Shown one piece after another: positions 44,320 through 53,925 of a stretch of DNA of 64,000 nt; the first letter of the stretch is position 1; each line of letters opens with the position of its first letter. A program made the translations under genes and the position numbers. The DNA is from JBLEFH01 sp047345645 (GTDB taxonomy: Bacteria > Pseudomonadota > Alphaproteobacteria > Rhodobacterales > Rhodobacteraceae): NCBI GenBank assembly GCA_047345645.1, contig JBLEFH010000007.1. One strand, given 5' to 3'. Below the pieces are notes generated by a model. It saw nothing but the letters and a program-made list of their open reading frames with translations, was not told where the DNA came from and did no database searches.

Positions 44320-45896
44320 TGGGAAATCTTCTCTCCCTCATCACCTTCCTGCCGCTGGTCGCGGCGGTGATCCTCGGCGTGTTCCTGCGGGGCGACGGCG
44401 AAGCGCAGCGCAAGAATGCCCGCGTGATCGCCTTCGCAACGACCGTTGTGGTGTTCCTCCTCTCGCTGATCGTGCTGACCCGGTTCGAGCCGGGCGGCGG
44501 CTTCCAGTTCGTTGAGGAATCCGAATGGATTGCGGGCTTTTCCTACAAGCTCGGGGTGGACGGGATCTCTGTCCTTCTGCTGATGCTGACCACCGCGCTG
44601 ATGCCCATCGTGATCGGCGCAAGCTGGCAGGTCGAGACCCGCGTGAAGGAATATATGATCGCCTTCCTTCTGCTGGAAACCATGATGATCGGCGTCTTTG
44701 TCGCGCTCGATCTGGTGCTGTTCTACCTCTTCTTCGAGGGCTCGCTGATCCCGATGTTCCTGATTATCGGGGTCTGGGGCGGGCAGAACCGCATCTATGC
44801 AGCGTTCAAATTTTTCCTCTACACCTTCCTCGGCTCGGTGCTGATGCTGGTCGCCATGATCGCCATGTATCGCGACGCGGGCACGACGGATATTGTCGAG
44901 CTGCTCAACCATCAGTTTGCTTCTGACCCGATCACCGTGCTCGGGCTGACGATCACCGGCGGCTTCCAGACGCTGCTCTGGTTCGCTTTCTTCGCCAGCT
45001 TCGCGGTGAAAATGCCGATGTGGCCGGTGCATACCTGGCTGCCCGATGCACACGTGCAAGCGCCGACGGCTGGTTCTGTGGTGCTGGCGGCGATCCTCTT
45101 GAAAATGGGCGGCTACGGCTTCCTGCGCTTCTCGCTCCCCATGTTCCCGGTGGCGAGCGCCAACCTTGCGGATTTTGTCTTCACCCTCTCGGTCATCGCC
45201 ATCGTCTACACCTCGCTCGTCGCGATCGTGCAGGAGGACATGAAAAAGCTGATCGCCTATTCCTCCGTCGCCCATATGGGCTTCGTGACCATGGGCATTT
45301 TCGCGGCCAACCAGCAGGGCGTGGACGGCGCGATGTTCCAGATGATCAGCCACGGTTTTGTCTCCGGCGCGCTCTTTCTCTGCGTTGGCGTGATCTATGA
45401 CCGGATGCATACCCGCGACATCGAGGCCTATGGCGGGCTGGTCGTGCGGATGCCGGCCTATGCCGCCGTCTTCATGTTCTTCACCATGGCCAATGTCGGT
45501 CTGCCCGGCACCTCCGGTTTCGTGGGCGAATTCCTGACCATGCTCGGCGCGTTCAAGGCGAACACCTGGGTCGGCCTCTTCGCCGCCTCCGGCGTGATCC
45601 TCTCGGCGGGCTACGCGCTCTGGCTCTATCGCCGGGTCGTCTTCGGCGATCTGATGAAAGAGAGCCTGAAGGCCATCACGGACATGACGCCGCGCGAGAA
45701 ATGGCTCTTTGCGCCGCTCGTTGCCGCAACGCTCATCCTCGGTGTCTTCCCGAGCCTCGTGACGGACCGGATCGGCCCGTCGGTCGAGAACCTGCTCGCG
45801 AGCTATGACGCCGCGGTCGGCACATCCTCCGAGGTCGCCCAAACGAGCGCCCCGGCACATTCTGAAACAGACGCCGCCGAAGCGGCGCAGCACTGA
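44319..45896 (+). CDS. nuoM: NADH-quinone oxidoreductase subunit M
   Basis: NuoM (ND4 homologue) is the second antiporter-like pump. The 525-residue protein has FYLFFEGSLIPMFLIIG, HTWLPDAHVQAPTAGSV and AHMGFVTMG. ATG 44319 overlaps nuoL by one base. An Ala/Ser/Glu-rich tail of about 30 residues follows the last helix. Confidence 0.98.
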   Translation: MGNLLSLITFLPLVAAVILGVFLRGDGEAQRKNARVIAFATTVVVFLLSLIVLTRFEPGGGFQFVEESEWIAGFSYKLGVDGISVLLLMLTTALMPIVIGASWQVETRVKEYMIAFLLLETMMIGVFVALDLVLFYLFFEGSLIPMFLIIGVWGGQNRIYAAFKFFLYTFLGSVLMLVAMIAMYRDAGTTDIVELLNHQFASDPITVLGLTITGGFQTLLWFAFFASFAVKMPMWPVHTWLPDAHVQAPTAGSVVLAAILLKMGGYGFLRFSLPMFPVASANLADFVFTLSVIAIVYTSLVAIVQEDMKKLIAYSSVAHMGFVTMGIFAANQQGVDGAMFQMISHGFVSGALFLCVGVIYDRMHTRDIEAYGGLVVRMPAYAAVFMFFTMANVGLPGTSGFVGEFLTMLGAFKANTWVGLFAASGVILSAGYALWLYRRVVFGDLMKESLKAITDMTPREKWLFAPLVAATLILGVFPSLVTDRIGPSVENLLASYDAAVGTSSEVAQTSAPAHSETDAAEAAQH

Positions 45897-45913
45897 GGCT
45901 CGAAAGGTTAGAG

Positions 45914-47362
45914 ATGTTCAGCGACTCCGTTTCCGCACTCAGCCCCGAAATCATCCTCGCCCTCTGGGCGATGGCGAGCCTGATGCTGGCCGTCTACACC
46001 ACCCATGACAAGCTGGCCGGGTTCATCCTCAAGGGCACCGCGGTGTTGATGGGGTTCCTCGCGCTCTGGATCGGCTTTAAACCGGATGGCTCCTTCATCC
46101 TCTTCAACGGCCTTCTGGTCGATGACGGCTTCGGGCGCTTTTGCAAGGTGCTGATCCTCGCCGGGAGCGCGATTGTGCTCCTGATGTCCGAGCAGTTCCT
46201 GCGCCGCGTCGATATCATGAAATTCGAATATGCTCCGCTGGTCGCGCTGGCCACGGTCGGCATGATGATCATGGTTTCGGCGGGCGATCTCATCGCGCTC
46301 TATCTCGGGCTGGAGCTGCAATCGCTCGCGCTCTACGTGATCGCTGCCTTCCGCCGCGACTCCGTGCGCTCGACCGAAGCGGGCCTGAAATATTTCGTCC
46401 TCGGCGCGCTCTCCTCGGGGATGCTGCTCTATGGCGCGTCGCTGATCTACGGCACCGCCGGAACGACGCAATTCTCTGATATCGCCCGCATTGCCGCCGA
46501 TGGCGACATTTCCATAGGCTTGCTGACGGGTCTCGTCTTTCTGCTGATCGGCATGGCCTTCAAGGTCTCCGCCGTGCCGTTCCATATGTGGACGCCGGAT
46601 GTTTACGAAGGCGCGCCGACCCCGGTGACCGCGCTGTTCGCCACCGCCCCGAAAGTCGCGGCGGCGGGCTTGATGGGCCGCGTCCTTTTCGATGCGTTTG
46701 ACGGCGCGACCGGCGACTGGCAGCAGGTGCTCGCCTTCATGTCCGTCGCCTCGATCTTCCTCGGCTCGGTCGCCGCGATCGGGCAGAAGGATATCAAACG
46801 CCTGATGGCCTATTCCTCCATCGCCCATATGGGGTTCGCCCTGATGGGGCTGGCGGGCGGCGGCGAGCAGGGCGCGCAGGCGATGCTGATCTATATGGCG
46901 ATTTACCTTGTGATGAATCTCGGCGTCTTCGCCTTCATCCTCACAATGGAACGCGACGGCGAGGCGATCACGGACATCTACGCCTTGGGCAATTTCGCCT
47001 CCGATTTTCCGGGTCGCGCGCTCGCGCTGGCAGCGCTGATGTTCTCGCTCGCGGGCGTGCCGCCGCTGGTCGGCTTCTGGGGCAAGTTCTACGTGATCGA
47101 CGCGGCGGTGAGCGGCGGCATGTTCTGGCTCGCCGTGCTTGGCGTGATCGGGTCGGTCATCGGCGCGTATTACTATCTGCGCATCGTTTACCTGATGTAT
47201 TTCGGCGAAAAAACCGACGGGCCGGACCGCCCGATGCCGCTCCTTCATGGGATCGTGCTGGCGGCTTCCGCGATCATCCTCTCGACCTTCTGGCTGCCCG
47301 GTGTGAGCCTGCTCGGCGTCGATGATGCGGCGATGGCGGCGGCGCAGAGTCTCTTCAACTGA
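45914..47362 (+). CDS. nuoN: NADH-quinone oxidoreductase subunit N
   Basis: NuoN (ND2 homologue) is the third antiporter-like pump. The 482-residue protein has YLGLELQSLALYVIAAF, FHMWTPDVYEGAPTPVTALFA and AYSSIAHMGFALMG. It ends with TGATG shared with birA, linking complex I to the downstream cofactor genes. Confidence 0.98.
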   Translation: MFSDSVSALSPEIILALWAMASLMLAVYTTHDKLAGFILKGTAVLMGFLALWIGFKPDGSFILFNGLLVDDGFGRFCKVLILAGSAIVLLMSEQFLRRVDIMKFEYAPLVALATVGMMIMVSAGDLIALYLGLELQSLALYVIAAFRRDSVRSTEAGLKYFVLGALSSGMLLYGASLIYGTAGTTQFSDIARIAADGDISIGLLTGLVFLLIGMAFKVSAVPFHMWTPDVYEGAPTPVTALFATAPKVAAAGLMGRVLFDAFDGATGDWQQVLAFMSVASIFLGSVAAIGQKDIKRLMAYSSIAHMGFALMGLAGGGEQGAQAMLIYMAIYLVMNLGVFAFILTMERDGEAITDIYALGNFASDFPGRALALAALMFSLAGVPPLVGFWGKFYVIDAAVSGGMFWLAVLGVIGSVIGAYYYLRIVYLMYFGEKTDGPDRPMPLLHGIVLAASAIILSTFWLPGVSLLGVDDAAMAAAQSLFN

Positions 47363-48147
47363 TGCAAACGCGCGGTCCCGGCTGGCCTGAAGGCGTTGGC
47401 CGGTTCATCTATCCCGAAACGGCCAGCAGCAGCCTCGCCGCCGCGCAGAAATTGCGCGAGGGCGAGACGGCTCCGTTCTGGCTTCTGGCGGAAAAGCAAA
47501 CCGGCGGGCATGGTCGCCGCGGCCGGGCCTGGGCGACGCCCGACGGTAATTTCGCGGCGAGCTACGCGATGCGGCCAGACGCGCTCCCCGATGCGGCGCT
47601 GCGCAGTTTCACGACCGCGCTGGCGCTCCGCGATACCTTTGTGGAGCTGACCGGGCGGGATGATCTCTTCGATCTCAAATGGCCCAATGACGTGCTGATC
47701 CGGGGCAAGAAACTTGCCGGGATCTTGCTTGAGTCCGGGACCGACAAAATGGGGCCGTGGCTCGTCATTGGCGTTGGCGTCAATCTCGCCGCCGCGCCGG
47801 GCCGCGATGCGGTGGAGCCGGGCGCGCTTCTGCCCGCTGCGCTTGGCCCGGAACTCGGGGTGACGCCGCCGCCCGCCACCTTCCTCGATCATTTCGCCGA
47901 CCGCTTCGCCCTGTGGGAGTCGCGGCTGATGGAGCAGGGTTTTGCGACCATTCGCCGCGCCTGGATGGATCACGCGGTCGGGCATGGTGAAGAGATCACC
48001 GTTCGCCTGCCGAACGAGACGCTGGAAGGGCGGTTTGCGGATATTGACGGGGACGGCGCGCTCCTTTTGGAAACGCCGGTCTGCCTCAAACGCATCCCCG
48101 CCGGCGAGGTTTATTTGAAGGGAGAAGCCAATGCTCCTCGCGATTGA
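47362..48147 (+). CDS. birA: Biotin--[acetyl-CoA carboxylase] ligase
   Basis: BirA activates biotin with ATP and attaches it to biotin-dependent carboxylases. The 261-residue protein has the biotinyl-AMP loop GGHGRRGRAWATPDGNF, KWPNDVLIRGKKLAGILLE and a C-terminal SH3-like domain. It lacks the N-terminal helix-turn-helix, so it is a class I ligase without repressor function. It is placed directly after nuoN and overlaps coaX by 17 bases, a nuoN-birA-coaX-rnj order common in Rhodobacteraceae. Confidence 0.95.
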   Translation: MQTRGPGWPEGVGRFIYPETASSSLAAAQKLREGETAPFWLLAEKQTGGHGRRGRAWATPDGNFAASYAMRPDALPDAALRSFTTALALRDTFVELTGRDDLFDLKWPNDVLIRGKKLAGILLESGTDKMGPWLVIGVGVNLAAAPGRDAVEPGALLPAALGPELGVTPPPATFLDHFADRFALWESRLMEQGFATIRRAWMDHAVGHGEEITVRLPNETLEGRFADIDGDGALLLETPVCLKRIPAGEVYLKGEANAPRD

Positions 48148-48913
48148 TGTTGGCAACACGAACTCAGTCTTCGCGATCTATGACGAGGCGGTGAAGCTTG
48201 CGGAATTTCGCATCTCGACCTCGCGCGAGCGCACGGCGGATGAGTATTTCACTTGGCTGCAACAGCTCTTGGAACATGACGGGGTGCTGCTCGACGCCAA
48301 CCGCGAGCGGGTGATCGACCGCGTGGTGATCGCCTGCGTGGTGCCGCAGGTGCTGTTCAATCTCCGTGTCTTTTCCGACCGTTATTTCAGCGCCCGTCCG
48401 CTGGTGGTCGGCAAGCCCGAGGTGAAGCTGCCGCATCCGCCGAAGGTGGACAAGGATGTGGTTGTCGGGGCCGACCGTCTCGCCAACACCGCCGCCGCGT
48501 TTGACCGGTTCGGCGGCGATTGCATCGTGGTGGATTTCGGCACCGCGACCAATTTCGACGTGGTCGATGAGGGCGGCGCCTATATTGGCGGGGTGATCTC
48601 GCCCGGCGTCAACCTTTCGCTCGGCGCGCTCCACAGCCGCGCCGCCGCCCTGCCGCATATCGACGTAACGCGCCCGGAAAAAGTCATTGGCACCAATACC
48701 CTTGCGTGTATGCAGTCCGGCATATATTGGGGCTATATCGGCCTCGTCGAAGGCGTGTGCCTCAGAATTCAGGAAGAACGCGGGCGCGACATGACTGTCG
48801 TTGCGACCGGCGGGCTTTCATCCCTCTTCGCGCAAGGGACAGATCTCCTTGCAAATACCGAGCTGGATTTGACCCTCCACGGGCTCTGGCTCATCGCTGA
48901 ATATAACAAATAG
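48131..48913 (+). CDS. coaX: Type III pantothenate kinase
   Basis: CoaX performs the first step of coenzyme A synthesis. The 260-residue ASKHA-fold protein starts with the phosphate loop LLAIDVGNTNSVFAIYD and has VGADRLANTAAAF, VVDFGTATNFDVVD and YIGGVISPGVNLS. Start ATG 48131 lies inside birA after a GAAGGGAGAA site. Confidence 0.96.
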   Translation: MLLAIDVGNTNSVFAIYDEAVKLAEFRISTSRERTADEYFTWLQQLLEHDGVLLDANRERVIDRVVIACVVPQVLFNLRVFSDRYFSARPLVVGKPEVKLPHPPKVDKDVVVGADRLANTAAAFDRFGGDCIVVDFGTATNFDVVDEGGAYIGGVISPGVNLSLGALHSRAAALPHIDVTRPEKVIGTNTLACMQSGIYWGYIGLVEGVCLRIQEERGRDMTVVATGGLSSLFAQGTDLLANTELDLTLHGLWLIAEYNK

Positions 48914-48921
48914 GATAAAGT

Positions 48922-50592
48922 ATGAGCGATAAAGAACGGCTGGTTTACCTGCCCCTCGGTGGGGCGGGCGAGATCGGTATGAATATGTATCTCTACGGAT
49001 ATGGCGCACCGGGCAAGGAGCGCTGGATCATGGTGGATGCCGGTGTGACCTTCCCGAATATGGACACGACCCCCGGCGTCGATCTGATCATGGCCGACCC
49101 GAAATATGCGGTGGAGCGGGCCGATCAGCTTGAGGGCCTTTTCATCACCCACGCCCATGAGGACCATGTTGGCGCGGTTGGCATCCTGCATGAGAAAATC
49201 CGCTGCCCAATCTGGGCGCGCCGCTTCACCGCCCTGATTGCGCGGAACAAAATGGAGCGCGTTGGCGGGGATATCGAGCGGATCAATGTCGCGCCCGCTT
49301 ATCCCGAGAGCATTGAGGTCGGCCCCTTCAAGGTCAGCTTCGTGCCGATCAGCCACTCGATCCCGGAAGCCTCAGGCCTTCTGATCGAGACCCCGGCGGG
49401 CAAGATCTTCCACTCCGGCGATTTCAAGATCGACCGCGATCCGGTCATCGGCGATCCGTGGGACGAAGAGATGTTCCGCCAAATCGGCGAGGGCGGCATC
49501 AAGGCGCTTGTCTGCGACTCGACCAATGTGTTCGGCCAGGAGCCGGGCCGCTCGGAATCGACGCTGAAGCCCCATGTGACCGACCTCATCAAATCCGCGC
49601 AGGGCATGGTGGTCGCGACGACCTTTGCCTCCAACATCGCGCGCCTGAAAACGCTGGCGCAGGCCGGTGTGGATGCGGGCCGCAAGGTGGTGATGCTGGG
49701 CCGGGCGATGAATGTGATGCTCGATGCGGGCCGCCGCTCGAATATCGTGACCGACTTTCCGCCGCTCACCGATGTGGACGATGCCGAAAATATCCCGCGC
49801 GGCCAGCTCATGCTGCTCGTGACCGGCTCGCAAGGCGAACGCCGCGCGGCCTCCGCGCAGCTCGCGCGCGGCAAATATATGGGGCTGAGCCTCGATGAGG
49901 GGGATATGTTCCTCTTCTCCTCGAAAACCATCCCTGGCAACGAGCTTGGCGTCGCCTATATCAAGAACCAGCTTTCCGAGCTTGGCGTCCACAGCTATGG
50001 CGACGGCGATACGCGCTATCACGTCTCCGGCCACGCCAACCGCCCGGACATTGAAAAGCTTCAGGATATTCTCCAGCCGCAGATCGTCGTGCCGATGCAT
50101 GGGGAACACCGCCATCTGCGCGAACATGCCGAGATTTCCGCCGATAAGGGCCGTCAGGGGATCATCGCGCCGAATGGCACCATGGTCGATCTGACCGGCG
50201 ACAAGGGCAAGATCGTGGACGGGATCGAAACCGGCCGCACCTATCTCGACGGCGATGTTCTGATCGGCGCGATGGACGGCGTGGTGCGCCAGCGTCTGCA
50301 AATGGCGCTGCGCGGGCTGGTCGTGGTGAACCTCGTGATCGACGAGCAGGGCGCGCCGGTCGATGGGGTCTGGGCCGAATTGCACGGTGTTCCGATGCCC
50401 TCCGGCAAGCCGCTTGCCGAAGAACTGGAGAGCGAGATCGAGGACGCGATGCAATCCGCCAAGGGCAAGAAACTGCGCTCCGATGATGCGGTCGAGAGCC
50501 TTGTGGTAAAAACGGTGAACCGGGTCGTGAAAGACCGCACCGGGAAAAAGCCGCTGATCGAGGTGATGATCAACCGGATGATGTTCGACTGA
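48922..50592 (+). CDS. rnj: Ribonuclease J
   Basis: RNase J is a 5'-3' exo/endoribonuclease of the metallo-beta-lactamase/beta-CASP family used in rRNA maturation and mRNA turnover in alphaproteobacteria. The 556-residue protein has the zinc motif THAHEDH (H77, H79, D81, H82), SHSIPEASGLLI, HSGDFKID, and the beta-CASP motifs around VSGHANRPDIEKL and VPMHGEHRHL. It is the last gene before the terminator. Confidence 0.96.
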   Translation: MSDKERLVYLPLGGAGEIGMNMYLYGYGAPGKERWIMVDAGVTFPNMDTTPGVDLIMADPKYAVERADQLEGLFITHAHEDHVGAVGILHEKIRCPIWARRFTALIARNKMERVGGDIERINVAPAYPESIEVGPFKVSFVPISHSIPEASGLLIETPAGKIFHSGDFKIDRDPVIGDPWDEEMFRQIGEGGIKALVCDSTNVFGQEPGRSESTLKPHVTDLIKSAQGMVVATTFASNIARLKTLAQAGVDAGRKVVMLGRAMNVMLDAGRRSNIVTDFPPLTDVDDAENIPRGQLMLLVTGSQGERRAASAQLARGKYMGLSLDEGDMFLFSSKTIPGNELGVAYIKNQLSELGVHSYGDGDTRYHVSGHANRPDIEKLQDILQPQIVVPMHGEHRHLREHAEISADKGRQGIIAPNGTMVDLTGDKGKIVDGIETGRTYLDGDVLIGAMDGVVRQRLQMALRGLVVVNLVIDEQGAPVDGVWAELHGVPMPSGKPLAEELESEIEDAMQSAKGKKLRSDDAVESLVVKTVNRVVKDRTGKKPLIEVMINRMMFD

Positions 50593-50612
50593 TCTTAGAC
50601 GTCTGATCGCAA

Positions 50613-50647
50613 GACGCCCGCCCGACCCGGCGGGCGTTTTCTTTTTT
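50613..50647 (+). terminator. Strong terminator ending the nuo-birA-coaX-rnj unit
   Basis: ACGCCCGCC and GGCGGGCGT form a 9-bp GC-rich stem around a CGACCC loop and are followed by TTTCTTTTTT. This is the first clear terminator after the nuo promoter, about 21 kb upstream. Confidence 0.88.
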
Positions 50648-50776
50648 GGAAACCAGCTTTTGCCAGCCGCGAACAGAAATCCGGCGCTTCTCGGTTGTTG
50701 TGCGCTGCAAAATTGTTATGTCGTTGGGGAAGAAAAAGGCGGACCGCAGGGCGGCGCCGCGTGGAAAGGAAAGACT

Positions 50777-51346
50777 ATGGCTTTGAAATTGAAAGTGATT
50801 ATCGGGAGCACCCGTCCGGGCCGCGTGGGTCCGGCCTTTGGCGAATGGATCCATGAATTTGCGGGCCAGCACGGCAAATTCGACGTGGAACTGGTGGATC
50901 TTGGCGCACTCGACCTGCCGGTCATGGACGAGCCGAACCACCCGCGCGCGCAGGACTATCAGCACGAGCACACCAAGGCTTGGGCGAAAATCGTGGACGA
51001 CGCCGACGCGTTCATCTTCGTGACGCCCGAATATGACTATTTCCCGCCATCCTCGCTGGTCAACGCGATCCAGTATCTGGCGCTGGAATGGTATGGCAAG
51101 CCGGCAGCGGTTCTGAGCTACGGCTTCGTCTCCGGCGGCCTGCGCGCGGCAGAAACCCTGCGCACGCTGCTCGCGGCCCTCAACGTTGCGCCGATCGCCC
51201 AAGGCATCCCGGTGCCGTTCTACCCGCAATTCCTCGGTGAAGACGGCAAGGTGAACGCCAACGACCAGATGCAAGAAGGCGCCACCGGCGTTCTCAATGA
51301 GCTCCACAAATGGGGCACCGCGCTGAAGACGATGCGCGAGGCGTGA
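50777..51346 (+). CDS. NADPH-dependent FMN reductase family protein
   Basis: The 189-residue flavodoxin-like protein has the phosphate loop GSTRPGRVG (residues 10-18) and the flavin-site FVTPEYDYFPPSSLVNAIQYL. Homologues reduce flavins, quinones or azo dyes. A GGAAAGGAAAG region precedes ATG 50777. Monocistronic with its own terminator. Confidence 0.88.
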   Translation: MALKLKVIIGSTRPGRVGPAFGEWIHEFAGQHGKFDVELVDLGALDLPVMDEPNHPRAQDYQHEHTKAWAKIVDDADAFIFVTPEYDYFPPSSLVNAIQYLALEWYGKPAAVLSYGFVSGGLRAAETLRTLLAALNVAPIAQGIPVPFYPQFLGEDGKVNANDQMQEGATGVLNELHKWGTALKTMREA

Positions 51347-51376
51347 TGAAAAAGGGGCCTTCGCGGCCCCTTTTTT
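51347..51376. terminator. Bidirectional terminator between FMN reductase and VPLPA-CTERM genes
   Basis: AAAAAGGGGCC and GGCCCCTTTTT flank a TTCGC loop, giving an 11-bp stem with A/T runs on both sides. It can serve both convergent genes. Confidence 0.88.
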
Positions 51377-52224
51377 TAACCGCGCGGTTTGCGCCGGTAG
51401 AGGCCGAAAGACGCCAGAGCGGCAACAAACGCCAACCCACTCGCGGGGAGTGGCACCGGCGCGATGTTATAGGTCGCTTGGAAGTCGCTCATGTAATAAG
51501 TCGCGTCGAAATAATTGCTACTTGTGATCCACCAATGCTCGCCCGGTTTCGGATCAATGAGATAACTGGCATTCGCGTTGTGATTGGCGGTGAAATACAG
51601 CTTGTCGATATCCTGAAACGCGTCTGAGAATGTATAGGTGCCGACCCAGTCTCCGCTGGCGAGAGGAAGATCATCCGAGGCCACGAGCTTTCCGTCGCGA
51701 TATCCTTGGATAGATGTGTCGTTCCAATAAGTTGTGGTGTGCTGGGTGGCCGTTATCAGTGAAGGAAGCGCATCTGGGTCCGGATAGATCTTGTCCCAAC
51801 CGCCATACCAGTAATCCACCCACTCTCCGGTCGGCAGAAGCTTTATTTCATGATCGATCCCGATAACTTCATAGTAGCCCGAGTCGATAAGCTCCTGATC
51901 AGGTTGTTCTGTTCCCCAAGAAGTCACAACATCCAATTCGACATTATCGTCGCGAAGATTCTCAATATAGATGCTTTCGGGCGTAAATGTGCCGCCATCA
52001 AGCGGCGTAAAATGCATGTACCGTGCATCGCTATCATTGACGACACGATAGAGTCCGCCGTTTTCGCTCCAGACATTGCCCGCGCTTTCATCCGCGTCAT
52101 GCGCGTAAAGCTCAATCGTTTCGTCTGCATTGTAAGAATATGTCAGCGCCAAAGCAGGCACGGCTGACATCAGCGTCGCGCTGCAAGCAGTTATAAAGAA
52201 ACGGGAAACATAAATCTGTCCCAT
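51376..52224 (-). CDS. Secreted protein with VPLPA-CTERM type sorting tail
   Basis: The 282-residue protein has a signal peptide (cleavage near ALA, about residue 27), a central domain of unknown fold rich in Tyr/Trp/Asp, and a C-terminal tripartite tail: VPLPASG, a hydrophobic helix FVAALASFGLY, and RRKPRG. This is the VPLPA variant of PEP-CTERM sorting, in which an exosortase (XrtD type) cuts near the motif. No exosortase gene is in view. Base composition is less GC-rich than neighbouring genes. A 13-base inverted repeat lies just upstream. Confidence 0.82.
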   Translation of the reverse strand: MGQIYVSRFFITACSATLMSAVPALALTYSYNADETIELYAHDADESAGNVWSENGGLYRVVNDSDARYMHFTPLDGGTFTPESIYIENLRDDNVELDVVTSWGTEQPDQELIDSGYYEVIGIDHEIKLLPTGEWVDYWYGGWDKIYPDPDALPSLITATQHTTTYWNDTSIQGYRDGKLVASDDLPLASGDWVGTYTFSDAFQDIDKLYFTANHNANASYLIDPKPGEHWWITSSNYFDATYYMSDFQATYNIAPVPLPASGLAFVAALASFGLYRRKPRG

Positions 52225-52235
52225 GGATCACCCTT

Positions 52236-52265
52236 CCATAGCTTTAAACGTGTTAAAGCCTATGG
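52236..52265 (-). promoter_or_regulatory. Inverted repeat upstream of the VPLPA-CTERM gene
   Basis: CCATAGCTTTAA and TTAAAGCCTATGG are complementary apart from one bulged base, with five bases between them, starting 12 bases before the start codon. It may be an operator or a 5' leader hairpin that masks the ribosome-binding site. Confidence 0.5.
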
Positions 52266-52308
52266 AATTGCGATTTGGGGAGCAAGTTTTCTCGCGGCTT
52301 GGGGCGAA

Positions 52309-53799
52309 TTAACCCTCGTCATCCTTGCCGCGGCGCACGCTGACGGAGGATTTGGCCTTCGCTAGATCCGCCACGATGAAGCTGGGGACGTGGTCGCCGA
52401 AGCCTTTGGGGGAGGGGCCGCCGCCATCGCGGCGTCCGCGTCCACCGCGCCCGCCGCGATTGCCGTCGCGGCTGCGTTGCTCGGTGCGCTCGCGCTGCGG
52501 CTCGGGCTTGGCTTTGGGCTCCTCGCGGGGCGCTGCGTCGGCCTGTTTCTGATCTTTGTCCTTGGCGGACCGGCGGCCGCGGCTGGATTTGCCTTCGGGC
52601 TTCGGCTTCGCGGCGGGTTTGTCTTCCGTCTTTGTCTCCGGCTTGCCTTTGGCGAGCGGCGACTCCTTGCGGGGGATTTCCTTGCCGATCAGCTTCTCAA
52701 TCCCGTCGCGATATTTCTCATCCGCCGGGAGCGCAATGGAAAACGCCGTGCCGTCGCGGCCCGCGCGGCCCGTGCGGCCGATCCGGTGGACGTAATCTTC
52801 CGAATGGGTCGGCAGGTCGTAATTGAACACATGGCTGACGGCGGGCACGTCGAGACCGCGCGCCGCCACGTCGGAGGCCACGAGGAAACGCAGCTCGCCG
52901 CCACGAAATTTGTCGAGCGTCGCCGTGCGGACCGACTGGTCGAGATCGCCATGGATCGCCGCCGCATCGAGCCCGTGTTTCTGCATCGAGCGGGCGAGAA
53001 TATCCACGTCGCGCTTGCGGTTGCAGAAGATGATCCCGTTCTGGATCTTGTCGCCTTCCTGCTCGATGAGCGCGCGCAGAACGGCGCGTTTTTCTGCGGC
53101 CTGCTTGTCTTTGCGGGACGGTGTGTGCTCCACGAGATATTGCGTGATCGTCTCGCTCGCGGTCGCCTGACGGGCGACTTCGACACGCTCGGGATTGTGC
53201 AGGAAGGTGTCCGTCACGCGGGTAATCTCGGGCGCCATGGTGGCGGAGAAAAACAGGGTCTGGCGCGTGAAGGGCGTCAGTTTGAAGATTTTCTCGATAT
53301 CCGGGATGAAGCCCATATCGAGCATCCGGTCGGCCTCGTCGATCACCATGATCTGCACACCGGTCAGCATCAGCTTGCCGCGCTCGAAATGGTCGAGCAG
53401 GCGGCCCGGTGTCGCGATCAGCACATCGACGCCGCGGTCGATCAGCTTGTCCTGATCCTTGAAGCTGGTGCCGCCAATCAGAAGCGCCATCGTCAGCTTC
53501 ATGTGCTTGGTGTAGATCTCGAAATTCTCGGCGACCTGCGCCGCAAGCTCGCGTGTCGGCGCCAGCACGAGGCTGCGCGGCATACGCGCCCGCGCCCGGC
53601 CCTTGGCGAGCAGCGTGATCATCGGCAGCACGAAAGAGGCGGTCTTGCCCGTCCCCGTCTGCGCGATCCCCAGAATATCGCGGCCCTTGAGCGCATGCGG
53701 AATGGCCTGCGCCTGAATGGGCGTCGGCTCTTTATACCCCGCTTCGTCAATGGCTTTCAGCACATTCGGGTCGAGATCGAGATCGCTAAATTTGGTCAA
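52309..53799 (-). CDS. rhlE: DEAD-box RNA helicase, RhlE-like
   Basis: The 496-residue ATP-dependent RNA helicase has Q motif GYKEPTPIQAQAIP, motif I AQTGTGKT, PTRELA, DEAD in VIDEADRMLDMGF, SAT in FFSATM and motif VI HRIGRTGRAGR. The C-terminal 110 residues are a Lys/Pro/Arg-Gly-rich tail typical of RhlE and RNA-binding. Roles in ribosome assembly and cold growth are known for the family. The 53800-53925 upstream gap may hold a long leader but shows no clear motif. Confidence 0.93.
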   Translation of the reverse strand: MTKFSDLDLDPNVLKAIDEAGYKEPTPIQAQAIPHALKGRDILGIAQTGTGKTASFVLPMITLLAKGRARARMPRSLVLAPTRELAAQVAENFEIYTKHMKLTMALLIGGTSFKDQDKLIDRGVDVLIATPGRLLDHFERGKLMLTGVQIMVIDEADRMLDMGFIPDIEKIFKLTPFTRQTLFFSATMAPEITRVTDTFLHNPERVEVARQATASETITQYLVEHTPSRKDKQAAEKRAVLRALIEQEGDKIQNGIIFCNRKRDVDILARSMQKHGLDAAAIHGDLDQSVRTATLDKFRGGELRFLVASDVAARGLDVPAVSHVFNYDLPTHSEDYVHRIGRTGRAGRDGTAFSIALPADEKYRDGIEKLIGKEIPRKESPLAKGKPETKTEDKPAAKPKPEGKSSRGRRSAKDKDQKQADAAPREEPKAKPEPQRERTEQRSRDGNRGGRGGRGRRDGGGPSPKGFGDHVPSFIVADLAKAKSSVSVRRGKDDEG

Positions 53800-53925
53800 T
53801 GCACACCTAAAAAGTCAAAAGTCGCACCACACCCCGTGCAACGATGCTTCGCGTTAGAAGGTTTAACACGTCTTTGTCAATCTTTGCAGTGGATTTGGCA
53901 GCATTTCCGCCGCGAAACGTGATTG

